A stretch of 64,000 nt of DNA from Acanthamoeba sp. SK_2022b (lineage: Eukaryota > Discosea > Longamoebia > Acanthamoebidae). The position numbers were made by a program, and so were the translations under genes. This document shows, one piece after another, positions 32,676 through 47,472 of the stretch. The stretch spans positions 1 to 64,000 of the forward strand of contig JANDJZ010000183.1 in NCBI GenBank assembly GCA_027943245.1, in the 5' to 3' direction. Each line of letters begins with the position of its first letter. The stretch's first letter is position 1. Under the pieces are notes generated by a model. That model was not told the origin of the DNA. It worked only from the letters and a program-made list of their open reading frames with translations, and made no database searches.

Positions 32676-33672
32676 GAGTGAGTGAACGAGCGAGGGACAG
32701 GGAGAAGCGAAGAGCAAGAGCAGCGACTCGCACCGAGGCAGGTTGAAGGCCCAATCGCAAAAGACCGGCTGCCAAGGCGACCCGTAGATGCGGATGCCCT
32801 CCACCTCGACCAGCTGGTCCTCAAGGTAGGTGCAGTTGGACAGCGACGCCTTCACCTGTGCGCAGTCGTGCTTCTCGTTGTGCCCGAACCGGCGCCACGT
32901 CTCGCCGTACGACGCCGGGTCGAACGTCAGGTCGTGGTTGCCTGGTGTCCCATCAAAAAGAGGGGGGGGGGCCATCGCCGCGCCGGCAAGTCTCAGACGT
33001 CTGTCGACATCACGTGAACGGGGAGGGAGAGGGAGGGAGAGGGGGAAGGTCACCGGCGATGACGATCTTGTGGCGATAGGGCAGGCCGCCGAGCCACTCG
33101 CTGAGCTCGACGATGTCCTGGGGCAGTCCCACGTTTGAGAAGTCGCCGGCGTGGATCAACACCTGCCCCCCCCCCAAACCACATACACAAGATAGAGGGT
33201 AAGGCTCAAGCGTTAGAGAAAAGAGGGGGGGGGGCTTGGGGAGTGAACATACATCGCCGGCGGGCATCTCCTTGATGAAGGCGTGCCTGGCATGGGTGTC
33301 GGAGATGCACACGAAGCGCAGATGGCCTTCTACATAGCGCGGTGGTGAGGGCTCGTAGGGACGCAAGGGAGTAGAGGAGGTTGCATACCGGGGGTGGGGT
33401 GGGACGCCGGGTCGCTCACGACAGGATGCTTGGGCGAGGCGAGCTTCTGTTCCTCGATCGTGGCGCGGCGTAGGGACCTGCCGCAACCAACACCAGGTCA
33501 GCTCCCCGCCCTGCGGGGCCAGAAAGGTCAAAAGGGAGTGGGAGGGGGGAGCAGCACTTCACCATTGCACGTTGGGGTCAGAATCACCGCCGCTGCCGCT
33601 GTCGGCATTGTCGGGGCTGACCGCTGGCGATACCTTGCTGGAGGCTTTCTTCTTGCCAAACCACGACCACAT
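31985..33672 (-). CDS. MPPED1/MPPED2-like metallophosphoesterase
   Basis: Calcineurin-type metal-dependent phosphodiesterase. ATG at 33672 (MWSWFGKKKASSK). After short introns come the metal-binding motifs in order: RFVCISDTHARHAF (near 33,310), VLIHAGDFSNVGLP (near 33,150), KIVIAG joined by an intron to NHDLTFDP (near 32,940), IRIYGSPWQPVF (near 32,790), ITHGPPLG (near 32,530), CVDLLDEVESRIKPRYHIFG (near 32,340) and GHIHEGYGVTTNG (near 32,110), ending HAEGTEQ-stop. All metal ligands expected for the family are present. Likely cytosolic and cyclic-nucleotide-directed, as reported for animal homologues. Confidence 0.93.
32159..32228. repeat. (CA)n microsatellite in the last MPPED intron
   Basis: GT-rich on the coding strand, directly before the GHIHEGYG exon. 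Confidence 0.95.
32416..32494. repeat. (CA)n microsatellite in an MPPED intron
   Basis: Between the exon ending THGPPLG and the CQHGGRAGCVDLL exon. Confidence 0.95.
32616..32674. repeat. (TG)n microsatellite in an MPPED intron
   Basis: Between AFNLPR and GEACLQKWKLIP; opposite orientation to the two downstream tracts of the same gene. Confidence 0.95.
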
Positions 33673-34209
33673 GATGTATACACAACCTCCTCTCCTTTCT
33701 TTGTTTAGTTTGCTTGTTGTTGTTTGTGAAAAATATCAGTTTGAGGATTTAGGCGAAAATTTGACTCTGGTTTAGAACTGGGAAACTAGTTGCATAGCAC
33801 AGCAATACTCCAAGTGTCTATGTGATTGGCCGCGCAGGTGACCTGGCGCCGTAGGTCAGACGACCAGAGAACAGACGGAAAAGGAGCTTCACCAGCGTAA
33901 ATGGCAGCTTCAACAACAGCATTAGGAAGACAATGCGACGAATGAGCCAGCTTGTCAAGAAGGTCCACGACCGCGGGAGGCGACTGCAGTCAAGGGGGTC
34001 CCACTCACCCCTGACATCCTGAGAGTCAACAACACCTCGACAGGGCGGTCACACCCTCACAGTGCTCGACGAAGACACAGAAGTCAAGTACACCAAACAC
34101 AATGTGATGGTAAATCCGGATATGTAGTCATGGCAATCCCTGTGGAACAAAAGAGAGACCAAGAGATGCTGTTTCTTCAAGCAATGTCAGACATCAACGC
34201 GATATTGAC
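33673..34209. other. spacer with no recognised gene
   Basis: A plus-strand reading near 34,060 gives VLDEDTEVKYTKHNVMVNPD between stops, possibly a retroelement relic. Nothing else supportable. Confidence 0.4.
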
Positions 34210-35043
34210 CTAGTTGATGGAGGGCTTCTGGTAAGCTGTTTGGTCATAGGTGTATGAAGTGTAGGGCATCTGCTGCTGCACTGGCAGGCCCTGATGGAGC
34301 TGAGGTGGAGCAAAGCCAGCAGGGTTGGGGTGGTACACAGGCTGCGCCATCACCGCTGCCTGCTGATGGCCAATTGGGTACTCATCTGCACACATGACAA
34401 CAAGTCACATGTGAGCTGAACGATGCCCAAGCAGCAGGCTAGGAAAGAGTGAGGTTGCCTGAAGGAGCACTGTGGGTGCTGGATAAGCTGATGACCAGGT
34501 GCCAGCGGCGGTAGCTCCTCTCCAGACAGAAGTGGAGTCCCTGCGAGCTGTATTGCAGATTGGTCTGCGCAAGGTAGGTATCCACCTTCTTCCTCAACTG
34601 TGCCCCAAAACGCCCTTAAGTAAGGGAGGCCCAAACAGCAATGGGTAAGAGAAAGGTACATTGGCATTAGAGGCAACGGAGAAGATGACCGTCATGAGGC
34701 CAAAGAAGACCATCAAACCTTGGACGGCCAACGTGAGGGTCAAGTTGCGACTGAACTGCCACGATACTGCGCTCCAGACGAAGACACCCACAGCCACCCA
34801 GAACGCTACAAGATTGAGCCACATGAAGGTTCGATACACGGACGTAGACTGGAGGGTCTGGTTGAGGCCATGGATTATCGCGCTGTACTGCTCGTCCGTC
34901 ACACGACCGCGGAGCAGCAACGGCGTAGACTCGTCGAAAGATCCGCTGAGCATGCTGCGCCTCATGTCCAGGCGCACCTGGGTGTGGGCCACGCCGTGCA
35001 CTGGAACGTGCGCCGAGTGGATTATCAAGGTATGGTGCTCCAT
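34210..35043 (-). CDS. small two-pass membrane protein with Gln/Pro/Tyr-rich tail
   Basis: ATG at 35043 (MEHHTLIIHSAHVP); an in-frame ATG at 35088 is an alternative. The N-terminal half is polar. Two hydrophobic helices follow: MWLNLVAFWVAVGVFVW and LAVQGLMVFFGLMTVIF. An intron with a GTACCT donor after SVASNAN leads to LRKKVDTYLAQTNLQYSSQG, and a further intron to EYPIGHQQAAVMAQPVYHP with a Gln/Pro/Tyr-rich end (AYQKPSIN-stop). The domain order suggests a cytosolic tail on a membrane hairpin. No family recognised; the last splice is uncertain. Confidence 0.6.
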
Positions 35044-35407
35044 GTCTCCTTGTTCTTCTTCTTCTTGGGTGAAGGGTTGTACGACCAAACGGTCTGTTCC
35101 TTTTTAAATCAATTATTTTTTATATAATTCTTTTGTGGTGGGAAAGGGCGGCCACATTTTCCTGGTCGTTATGTGAAGGCCCCAACAGAGAGAACCACAA
35201 TGGTGAACTTCTTGTGTGGATCGTTATGTGCACCGCCCTGTTACAGGTGAGAATGAAGGATGGAGTGGGGCTGATTAGGTTAGTTTATCTCACACCAACG
35301 CATGTAGCATTGCATACAAAAGTTTCGCGTTTTATGGTTTGGTTGTTTGTGACACGTCGCTCCACGCAGACGTGCTTGTGTCGTTTCCAACGCGCAAGCC
35401 TCCTTAC
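35044..35407. other. spacer between the membrane protein and CSE1
   Basis: No gene recognised; expected to hold the promoter of the membrane-protein gene and the 3' end of CSE1. Confidence 0.5.
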
Positions 35408-35788
35408 TCAGGCGAGGTAGGGCTGGCTGAGTCCAGCGGCGACAAAGTAGGTCTGCAGGGCGGCCAGCGCCTCGGGCGCCAAGCTCTGCTGCACGAGCGC
35501 ACCAAACTGGACGCATCGTCGTCGTCGTTGTCACGCGCGTGTGGGTTAGACTCTGAAATCGGCCAAGGCCAGAGGGGCGGCGTGATGGTTTGATTAGGGG
35601 TACCTTGCCGGGGTGAGCCTGCGAGAGGCGCTGGAGGGAGAAGGCGAGGAGCTTCTTGGGGTCCACGTCCTTGAAGGGGTCCACGTCCTTCTTGCGGGCG
35701 TGCATCAGCGTCTCGAACGAAGCGTGCGAGGCCTGCGCAATGTCCACGTCCACCTCCTCATCGGCAGCGTCCGTCGGCACTGCATTAC

Positions 35789-35877
<89 letters not shown>

Positions 35878-38394
35878 CGCACGCGTGTTGTGAGGGGTGT
35901 GTGCGGCGTACCAGACTCGTCCTGGGGCAGCTCGAGGACGGCCATGAGGGCGGCGAGGACCTTGCTCCAGAGGGGGAAGTAGGTCTCGCCGAGCATGGCC
36001 GGGCAGTCGGTGAGGAGCTTGATCATGGCGATGGCGCAGGCCTTGCGCTCGGTGAGACCGCTGACCTTCTGGATGTGGGTCAGCCAGAGCGAGTCCATGA
36101 CCATCATGAACAGCTTGGGCTGCACGGTGTCGATGGCCTGGAGGACGGTGCTGGCGCCGTGCTTGCCGATGAAGAAGGCCAGGAAGACGATGAACGAGCG
36201 GATGATCTTGAGCGTCTTGGAGCTCTGGATGCGCGCAAAGATCAGCGTGAAGATGTTGCCGACGAACGGCTGGACCTGGTCGAAGGGCAGCGAAAGGAAG
36301 ATCGACTCGAGCAGGAAGAACGCGAGGTGATCGCTCTGCGACGACGACAGCAGCTTCTGGAACACGCCCAGGATGGGCTGCAGGTGGCCCTGCGCCAGGA
36401 TGAGCTGCACACATCATCATCAGAGAGAGCACCAGTGAGAACAGAGAGCACGGAATGCCAAGTATGTGTTTGGAGGGGGGGAGGCTCGGGGTACCTGAGG
36501 GGCGTTGTTGAGGTAGGCCTGCAGGAGGCGGACGAGGGGCGGCTGGTAGCCGGCGCGCTGCCAGAGGACGGGCATGAGGAGGCTGGGGAGCAGGGCCACG
36601 TAGGCCTGCTGCGCGCCGGTACCGCGGAGCTCCAGCATGTAGGCCAGGACCTGGAAGACGTACGGGCCCAGCTCTGTCGCGGAGATCGTGTGAGTCGCCA
36701 AGTGCCTTTGGGAGTGGGAGTGGGAGTGGGAGTGGGAGTGGGAGTGGGAGTGGGAGTGGGAGTGGGAGTGGGAGTGGGAGTGGGAGTGGGAGTGGGAGTG
36801 GGAGTGGGAGTGGGAGTTACCGGTGACGTCCTCGGCAAGGATGGCCTGGAAGGCGGGGAAGAGCATGCCCTCAAAGGCGCCGATGGCGGCGGCGTTGCCC
36901 GGGCACACGGCGGTGATGAGGGCGGCGATGGCCTCGAAGAGCCAGTGGGCAAAGTTGACGTTGCCCACGTTCTTGTAGATGCCGCCGAGCGTGTTGACGA
37001 GCTGCCTGAGCACGGCCTCGGCGATGGGGGCCACCTCCTCGCCGCTGGTGGCGATGACGCGGACCAGGCTCTTCATGATGTACGAGTTCTCCTTGGACTC
37101 GACCTCGCTGAGCACCTTGAAGATGTTGGTCACGAGCGGCTGCAGGAAGGCCTTGAGCTGGGCGCGGCCGAGGACCGGCGTCTTGTCGGCGCCCTTGAGG
37201 AGCAGCAGTCGCTCGATGGTGATCGAGGCGTAGGTCTGCACCACGTAGGACTCGGACTCGAGCGACGCGACAGCGAGACCAAACACGCCCTGGCGCAGCA
37301 CGGGACAGCAACGACAAAGACAACGACAACGAGTGGTGAGCGTCGGCGAGTCCATGAGCGAGTCAGCGGTGGACAGGCGCCAGAGGCCGTGGATACCTCG
37401 ATGGTCTCGCGGGGGAGCTGGTTCCTGAAGGTGGTCACGAACTTGAACGCGTCGGCCTTGAGGATGTCGTGGGCGACCTCGGCGCTCTGCAGCTCGGGGA
37501 GCACGTGCGCGTTGAAGAAGGCCACGATGTCGACAAACTGGTTCGTCTTGGTGGCACCGCCGGCGGCAGTGGACGCGCTCACCTGTCACAGGACACAGCG
37601 CAGCAAAAGCCAGGCGCCACAGTGAGCCCACCGCGGGGATAGAGCGGCGGCGACGGGGCCTGCGAGACGAGGGAGGGCATCGGTGTACCGTGAGGGCGGT
37701 GACGAGGTAGAGGGTGGCGTCCTTGGCCTGCCAGTTGGCCTCGGGGTTGCTCTTGTACTGCTCGAGCATAGTGTTGATGTAGGACGTGAAGAGCTGGGTC
37801 AGGGGCAGCTCGAACTGCTTGCGCAGGCCCTTGATGAGCTCAGAGGCCGTGCGCCGCCTGGTGTCGGTGTCGGAGCCCTCGATGTCGCGGCGGATGTACT
37901 CCTGCGGGTTCATCTCGAACATCTCCTCGTCGTCCTCGCGCAGCTTGATGTTGGGGATGACGATCTTCTCGACGATGCTCTGCACGGCGCCCTGCTCGTT
38001 GAACAGGGCGTGGTGCACCGAGGTGGCCACCGAGGTCAGGAAGCCCATGCCGCTGCAGACGAGCTGTCACGGAGAGAAGCGTACGTGAGTCGCTCGTCGC
38101 TCGTCGACAAAGAGTCAAAGAGGAAGAGGGGAGGGGGGGAGGGAGTGCGGTACCGTGTCGTTCTTCATCTGCGGTCCGACCTTGACGAGCAGGCTCCAGA
38201 CCGACCCGACAAAGACGGGCAGGAAGCCGGCAAACTCCTCCTCGTACTTGGTGGTGTAGAGGTTGATGTTCTCGCAGATGGCGGCCTGCACCTTCTGCAG
38301 CACGCCCTCCTCCTCATCGTTCTGCACCGAGACAAGAGGCAAACGCAATGAGCAACAATCGTTTGTAGAAACTCTCTCTCTCTCTCCGTGTGTG

Positions 38395-38467
<73 letters not shown>

Positions 38468-39835
38468 GCCCAAAGTGCAAAGAACGGACAAGGGAGTCGC
38501 ACCTTTGACACGAGCTCCGGGTACTGGGGCTCGAAGGAGAGGTATCGGTTGAATCCCTCCATCCACTCCTTCATGTGATCCTCAAAATATTCGGGCAGAT
38601 CGACGAAGCTGAGCGAGTGGAAGAGACCCAAGATGACGTGGAGGATCTCGAAGAGGCTCTGGAGCACCTGCGGGTTGCTCTTGTTCTGTTCGATCAACTG
38701 GTTCACCGACTGCAACGACATACGAGAAGTGAGAGACAAGGCGAGCACACGGTAGTTCGCCAATACTATTTTTAATTTGATTTTTTTAATTTGTTTTTTA
38801 AAATTAAAACAAATAAAATGTTTGTTAAAAAAGAGGCAGTAGGTACCAGGAACAGCTTGAGGAGGGGCTCCTGGAAGAGGTCCAAGATGTACTTCAGCTC
38901 CGCAAGAATCGTATCGGTCTTGAACTGGTGCTGATAGCTGCGGAGAACAGAGCGAGAAGGCAGAGTGAGAAGGTTTTACAAAAGGAGAAAGCGCGGGAAG
39001 GCATGGGTCGTACCGTTTGAAGATGGAGTTGGCGGTTTCGAGGACTCCGTAGAGAATCTTGGGGTCCTGGGTGTTGAGCTTGCTGATCAAAGCCTGTGGG
39101 CGCGAAGAGAGATTAGTTGTTCACGATTTGTGTGATTATTTGTATAATCACAGAATGAAGGACACACCGGCAGCAGATTCTGCCACTTGCTGGGGAAATC
39201 GCTCTGGCTGATAATGCTGAGGGCCTCTGAGAGCTGCCTCTGAACTGCGGGCGGCACGGCAACCATGAGGTCGACGAGGGCATTCTTAATCTGCTCACGC
39301 TCAGCCTCACTAATCGCAACAACGTTGGTGCTGCCCTCCGTTGGCTAAATCCACACAGAATTAGTAAAAAAGAAGATAAATGCACAAAATATTCGCTTGT
39401 GGCGCAGGTGCGCGTACTCGCCAGTTGTTCCTCACGAAGTTCTTGAAGTGGATGGCAGCAATCTGGTGCACGTTAGGGTCAAGTCCTGTCGCGGTCAGCA
39501 ACTTCATGACTACCGCGGCAAAACCTGGCTGCTCCTGGATGCTCTTCATGAACTCCTCGCCTGCAGATGGGTGAGCGATTAATCGTCACTGTCAACAATC
39601 GTAAAGCAGAGCGGCACGAACCAGCCTTGCGCTGGGTAGGATCGGGCAGCAGCGTCTTCTCATACGCCATCACAAGCTGGCGAAGTGTATCATCTGAAGC
39701 CTGAGGACACAGAACGAAGCATTTAATTCCATCAATATTAGGTCGTGAATCGTAGTGCTGCGAGAGGGACTGCCGCAATCGCGCCTCTTTCACAACGAAA
39801 AGAAAAGGCAAGCAGTGTGCTATTATTACCTGCAT
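35408..39835 (-). CDS. CSE1L: exportin-2 / CSE1 (CAS) importin-alpha export receptor
   Basis: HEAT-repeat karyopherin that returns importin-alpha to the cytosol with Ran-GTP. Exon 1 is only MQ (ATG at 39835), spliced to [18 protein letters not shown]. The importin-beta N-terminal domain follows ([17 protein letters not shown] near 39,430; [20 protein letters not shown] near 39,200), then CSE1 hallmarks [20 protein letters not shown] (near 37,890), [19 protein letters not shown] (near 37,440), [20 protein letters not shown] (near 37,140) and [16 protein letters not shown] (near 36,250). The last exon begins [17 protein letters not shown] and ends SQPYLA-stop at 35408. Around 950 residues by rough count, as in the family. 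At least eleven introns. Confidence 0.92.
35792..35876. repeat. (TG)n-(AG)n compound microsatellite in a CSE1 intron
   Basis: TG to 35853, then GA to 35876. Confidence 0.95.
36710..36818. repeat. (GGGAGT)n hexamer array in a CSE1 intron
   Basis: About eighteen near-perfect units. The GGG runs on the plus strand lie on the template side of the gene and could form G-quadruplexes. Confidence 0.95.
38388..38466. repeat. (TG)n microsatellite in a CSE1 intron
   Basis: Between the exon ending YPELVSK and the [10 protein letters not shown] exon. Confidence 0.95.
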
Positions 39836-39929
39836 CTTGATGTGTAAGGGATGTGTGTGTGTTGTTTGGCCGTGAATGCGGAAAAAACTAGCGCTGGTGT
39901 GGCGTGGGGTGTTCGCGGCCGAAAACTGA

Positions 39930-39952
39930 GCGCCAAAAAAAAGGCGCGAAAA
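39930..39952. promoter_or_regulatory. paired E2F-type sites in the CSE1/FAAP24-like divergent promoter
   Basis: GCGCCAAAA (39930-39938) and GGCGCGAAAA (39943-39952) each match E2F half-consensus TTTSGCGC in one orientation. They sit about 95-117 bp upstream of the CSE1 start and about 285 bp upstream of the FAAP24-like start. Confidence 0.55.
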
Positions 39953-40235
39953 TTCAAAAACGCCCACATTTTTCGTTCTCGAAGGTTCGCGAAGAATGCA
40001 CACAAAATTGGTTTTGTATCACAAACTAAACATACGGTCCGGATGAACGTCCGGTTAGGATACCCAAACTTGTACCTCGGCGAGCGCCTTATAGACAGCC
40101 CCCTGCAGGCCCAACTCAAGCAACGTGCGTGGTTTTTTGGTTTCGTGACTTGGCCGCAGTGTACACAACAGCTAAATAAAACCACGGTGCAAAGTGGGCG
40201 TGCGGGTGGTGGTGCGACCAACGCAGGAGGTTGAT

Positions 40236-41047
40236 ATGTGCATGAGCGATGAGTCCGCAGGTATGGTCTTCCTCTCCGAGTCAGAGCTTAGCATGGGCAA
40301 GGCAGAGCTCGAGCGGCTTCTCGCACCACTGCGCAAGGTGTTCCCCTCGGAACTTACCCAAGGTCGTGCCCGTCGCTAACCCCGCCACCGCCTCTTTGTA
40401 ACCGCGCAGTATGCGCAGAGCCTGGTGCTGGCGCAGAAGACGGAGCGCGCCTCGCCTGCCTTTGACAAGCAACAGATCAGGCTCGCTACGCGCGGTCAGC
40501 CCACCTCCTTCATTAACTTCACGCACTGATCAACACTGAACGGGAGCGTGTGATGGACGAGCAGGCCACACAGTCATGCCGGTGGTCGGTGAGGCCGAGG
40601 CAGCCAAAGTGCTATCCAAAATGGTGCGCCGCCGGTTCAAGACAAGTGAAGCGGACGACGGTGAACATGTGAGCTGAGATGCGGCTTGGGACCGCAGGTG
40701 AACGGAAGACTCAGGGCAAAGCCTTTGACGGGCGCCATCGGCAAGCGAACACGGCCAGAGCCGCTCGATCCGGTGAAGGTGATGACGACCATCCCCGGCG
40801 TAGGCGAACAAAAGGCCAAGGCCCTCATCGCCCAGTTCAAGAGTACGCCCTCATCCTCAACATCTCGCCTTCTTCAACGTGCCTGATAACGCTTATGCAC
40901 TCTACACGCACTGCCTTAGCACTGCGAGCCATGGCGAACGCTGGGCCGGATGAACTGGGCAAGGTGCCGTCGATAGGTCCAACACTGGGCCAAAGCATCT
41001 ACGACTTTTTCCACGACTCCTTTGGTGGCTATCTTCCATTCGAATAA
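40236..41047 (+). CDS. FAAP24-like protein with tandem helix-hairpin-helix
   Basis: Probably a DNA-binding partner in the Fanconi/XPF family. Start ATG 40236 (MCMSDESAGMVFLSES). Exon 2 begins YAQSLVLAQKTERASPAF, followed by MPVVGEAEAAKVLSKMVRR, which resembles the nuclease-like fold of FAAP24 without a catalytic GDXnERKxxxD motif. The C-terminus has the two HhH motifs: VMTTIPGVGEQKAKALIAQF and, after an intron, LGKVPSIGPTLGQSIYDFF, ending YLPFE-stop at 41047. Four or five exons. The divergent neighbour is CSE1. The family could instead be another short ERCC4-like protein. Confidence 0.65.
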
Positions 41048-41545
41048 CACTTCGCCTCTAGTTCGAGTTTGTTCTTCATTATCTCATTTTCTTTTGTTGG
41101 TGGAAGTGTACCACGCTCGCAGAGGGCGTCGGGCCACGGGAGAGGCCGTTCACCTGCGGGCCTGGGGTAGCTCTATTAAGGGGAAACTCGGGAGTACCGA
41201 TAGGTGTCAGCGTCCCGCCTTGTCTTAAAGTAATAGGAAAAAGTTTAGGAAACATAGCAATCTAACGCTATGAATCGAAAAACTTCATGGTTGTTCTCGT
41301 CGGCCCACCACCTTCTTGTAGGTCGGCGCCCGGCCGGCAATTATGGGTTTTGCTTCTCCGTCGGGAAATAAATCAGACTCCGACACTTTGGCCTGTCCCA
41401 CAACCCGGCCTACCACGAGGAACAGTTCAACGCACGGTGGGCTAAGATGATGATCAACACGGAGCAAAGGCAATTGGTATATATTTTGTATTTGTGTTTT
41501 TTCCTATTGCCGTTTTCTTTCTTCTTCCAGGGCTGGATGGCCTTT
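41048..41545. other. spacer between convergent genes
   Basis: A plus-strand stretch at 41,399-41,470 reads HNPAYHEEQFNARWAKMM and looks exon-like, but has no extension on either side. Otherwise nothing recognised. Confidence 0.4.
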
Positions 41546-44813
<3,268 letters not shown>

Positions 44814-45061
44814 TTGAGGTTTTTCTAAACTGCACTTGATTCGAGACAGAAGAAGCTGGCTTGCCGGCGGCGGTAGATCGAAAGACCAACAGTCAACAAT
44901 AGTGACAACAACACCGGCGAAGTCGGCGACTAAACGCAACCAGCCCCGACCTTAAGAAGGCGCTGCCGATGAGTCGGGATCGGGAGTTCCCGGGGTAGTG
45001 CTTTATTGCGTTGCGACGATCATTTGCATGGCCATGGCGAGACTGTCTGGTGTAAGCGTTG
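44814..45061. other. spacer upstream of malic enzyme
   Basis: No gene recognised. Presumed to hold the malic enzyme promoter and the 3' end of the F-box/GTPase gene. Confidence 0.5.
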
Positions 45062-47320
45062 CTACAGGGTGAGGCTCTGTTCCCAGGCCGAGGTCGAGCT
45101 CTTGCGCGGGCCGGAGAGCATGCCTCGCCCCACCAACGCATTCGCGACTTGTGCGCATACAAGACGACGCAAAGAGCCAAGGGTGAGTGAGGGAGTCGCA
45201 GCAAAAGAGATTGGAGGGCAGTACCGCCGCTACAAAGGGTGAAGCTGGCCGACGGCGCGAAGGCGGTTCGGCTGAAGCACACAGGCTGGTCCAGGCGCAG
45301 GATCGCCTTCACAAAGGCGTGCGAGCGCACGAACCGCGGCAAAGCTTTCGTTCGCTTCAGCGTCTCCCTGTCGAACTCGCCCAGCAGTTTCTAGGCCAGC
45401 AGCGCAGACGTAAGTCGGAGGCCATGCACGAGGTGTTTGTATGCGAGGAATGCGAGGGGCAGCGTACTTCGACGGTGCACTCGGTCGTGGAGGACCAGCC
45501 GAGGAAGATGCACCGGAAGCCCGCGGCCAAGATCGGTGCGTGCGTGGGGAGCTCGTCCACGGCCAGTGACGCCACGACCTCGCTGGCGTAGATGAACTGA
45601 TCGCTGCACTCGGGTTCGAGCAGGAGCTCGGCCGAGGCCAACGCCTCGCTCTCGGCGGCGAGCCGGCGCGCTTCGTCTTCGTCGTCACGGGCCGAGACGT
45701 CCATCGCCATGGCTTGCTCGGGTTCTCCGCAGAAGACGAACGAAAGTTCAATGAACTCGCCCGGTCTCGCGTTGCCCACGTCGACAAGCGCGCCGTACTG
45801 GAACGTTCGCATCGACTCCACACGGCAGCGCAGCTGTATGCCACATCACGCAGAGGGAGACAACAAATTCGAGGAATGTGAGAACGAGCGCTGTTCCCCC
45901 TTGTAATCCTGACCAATAAAAACGATGGCCTCACCTTTGAGGGGAGCAGGAGGAGCTCCTGGCCCACGTGGATCGCCCCGGCAATCAGGCGCACGTGGAG
46001 TCTACGGTGGCCACCGGGCCGTGGCGAGCGCGAGTCGTCCGCCGGGCCGTCTCCGCTGCCGCGGCGGGCCAGGTGATCGGCCACGGGCCGCACCACGCGG
46101 GCGAGGAGCGGGTGGGTTGCCGGACGAAGACAGGGAAGCCACTGGCCCTCCTGCAGGGCTTCCAGCAGGGTAGGGCCCGAGTACCAGCTGCACACGTCTT
46201 TCGGGACAGGCTAACCACACGTTACCGATTAAACGATCAGCGTAACAAATATGCGCGTGTGTGTGTGTGTGGGATTGCGTGCCTCGGACAGGTTGAGCTG
46301 CGCCCGGGCGGAGATGGGCACGAAGGTCATGCGCAGCGGAAAGGGACTGCATCTGCGCCTGATCGACTCCACTACGCGCGCCACTATTTCGTTGTACCGT
46401 GCGTCAGCCCAGCACACCTCCGGGTGGTCCATCTTGTTCACCGCCACAACCACCTTGTAGCCACCACACACACGCATGCAGGAGGGCGGTCAGCGCGGCT
46501 AGACCTGTCCATACTTTCGCAAAGCGAGCCGCTTTGGCAGGAGGGCAGTACCGGCCGCTCGCCGTGCGCGAGGTTCGTGATGACGTCATCCATGTCTCGC
46601 AGTATGTGAAAATCGTGCGCCGACGACAAGACCTGGCCAAGAGTCAGCAAGTCATCGAAGACCGACGACACGCGCGACGTCGTAGCGCAGGCAAACGTGT
46701 GACAATACCCAGAGCGTGATGTCGAAGAGGCCAGGGCACCGGCTAAGGCCCGACGTGGTATGTTGGAGGAGGCAGAAGACGGTGTCGGGCGTTTCGATGC
46801 AGTTGACGGCGAGGTTTAGCGACTCGCCACCAAAGAGGGAGCGCCAGTAGGTCGACGGCCACTCATGTCTCGCCTGCTGCACCCTTCGCCACTCGTCGCG
46901 GCCGTCGGGGGGAAAGGCAGGCATCGCCTGCACGGCGGCAGCCATCGTGGACCACCGCGACGATGGCCTTTCGGGATCGTCGGCGTTCAGTCTGGCCTCG
47001 ATGTCGAGCAATGCCGCCAACAGGGTCGTCCTGCCTACATCCACACGACCCACCAGCTGCACCACGACCTGTCGCTTCCGCTGCACATTCCACATCACGC
47101 GATCGCAACACGTGAGGCCACGACTGAGTCATTAAAGTGTGTGTACGAGAGGGGCGGCTACGCGTATGGCAAAGGTCTTGTCGTTGGCCAGCCGGTGACA
47201 CAAATGGCAGGTCAGGCCCACCGCGGCGACGTCGCGCGGACGCCGCAGCCATGAGAGAACTCGCAACAACAACTCTTCGGGCAGGGCCAACAGACCCTCC
47301 GCTGACGGTGCCACTTCCAT
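45062..47320 (-). CDS. F-box protein fused to a degenerate EF1A/HBS1-type GTPase
   Basis: ATG at 47320; an F-box follows at once (LLALPEELLLRVLSWLRRP, then HLCHRLANDKTF). After an intron comes an EF-Tu-like G domain: P-loop LVGRVDVGRTTLL (near 47,030) with Arg in place of the catalytic Lys, the DxPGH position replaced by CIETPDTVFCLL (near 46,790), and an intact G4 box VVVAVNKMDHPE (near 46,450). Domain 2 is at about 46,190-45,770. Domain 3 includes GFRCIFLGWSSTTECTVE (near 45,510) and LRLDQPVCFSRTAFA (near 45,290). A last intron gives a tail ending SAWEQSLTL-stop at 45062. Loss of the Lys and His suggests little or no GTP hydrolysis. It may target ribosome-rescue or translation factors for ubiquitination; that is inference. 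Confidence 0.7.
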
Positions 47321-47472
47321 CCACGAAAATAAGTTAGTAAAGGTAAGGTTGCATGGACCAAAAAGATCAATTAAACAAAATTCCTTGCTTTTCTTCTTTT
47401 CTGCGACTTTTATCTGTTTTTTAAATGATTTTCCATATCTTTATTTTAAAACAAGTATCTGCAAGACGACGC

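Noticed and set aside
35613..37625. 670-codon plus-strand open frame with a long Gly-Val run
   Set aside because: It is antisense to CSE1 exons, and the Gly-Val run is the GGGAGT array; the minus strand carries clear exportin motifs.
41399..41470. Exon-like HNPAYHEEQFNARW stretch on the plus strand
   Set aside because: Isolated, with no flanking exons or recognised family; left as spacer.
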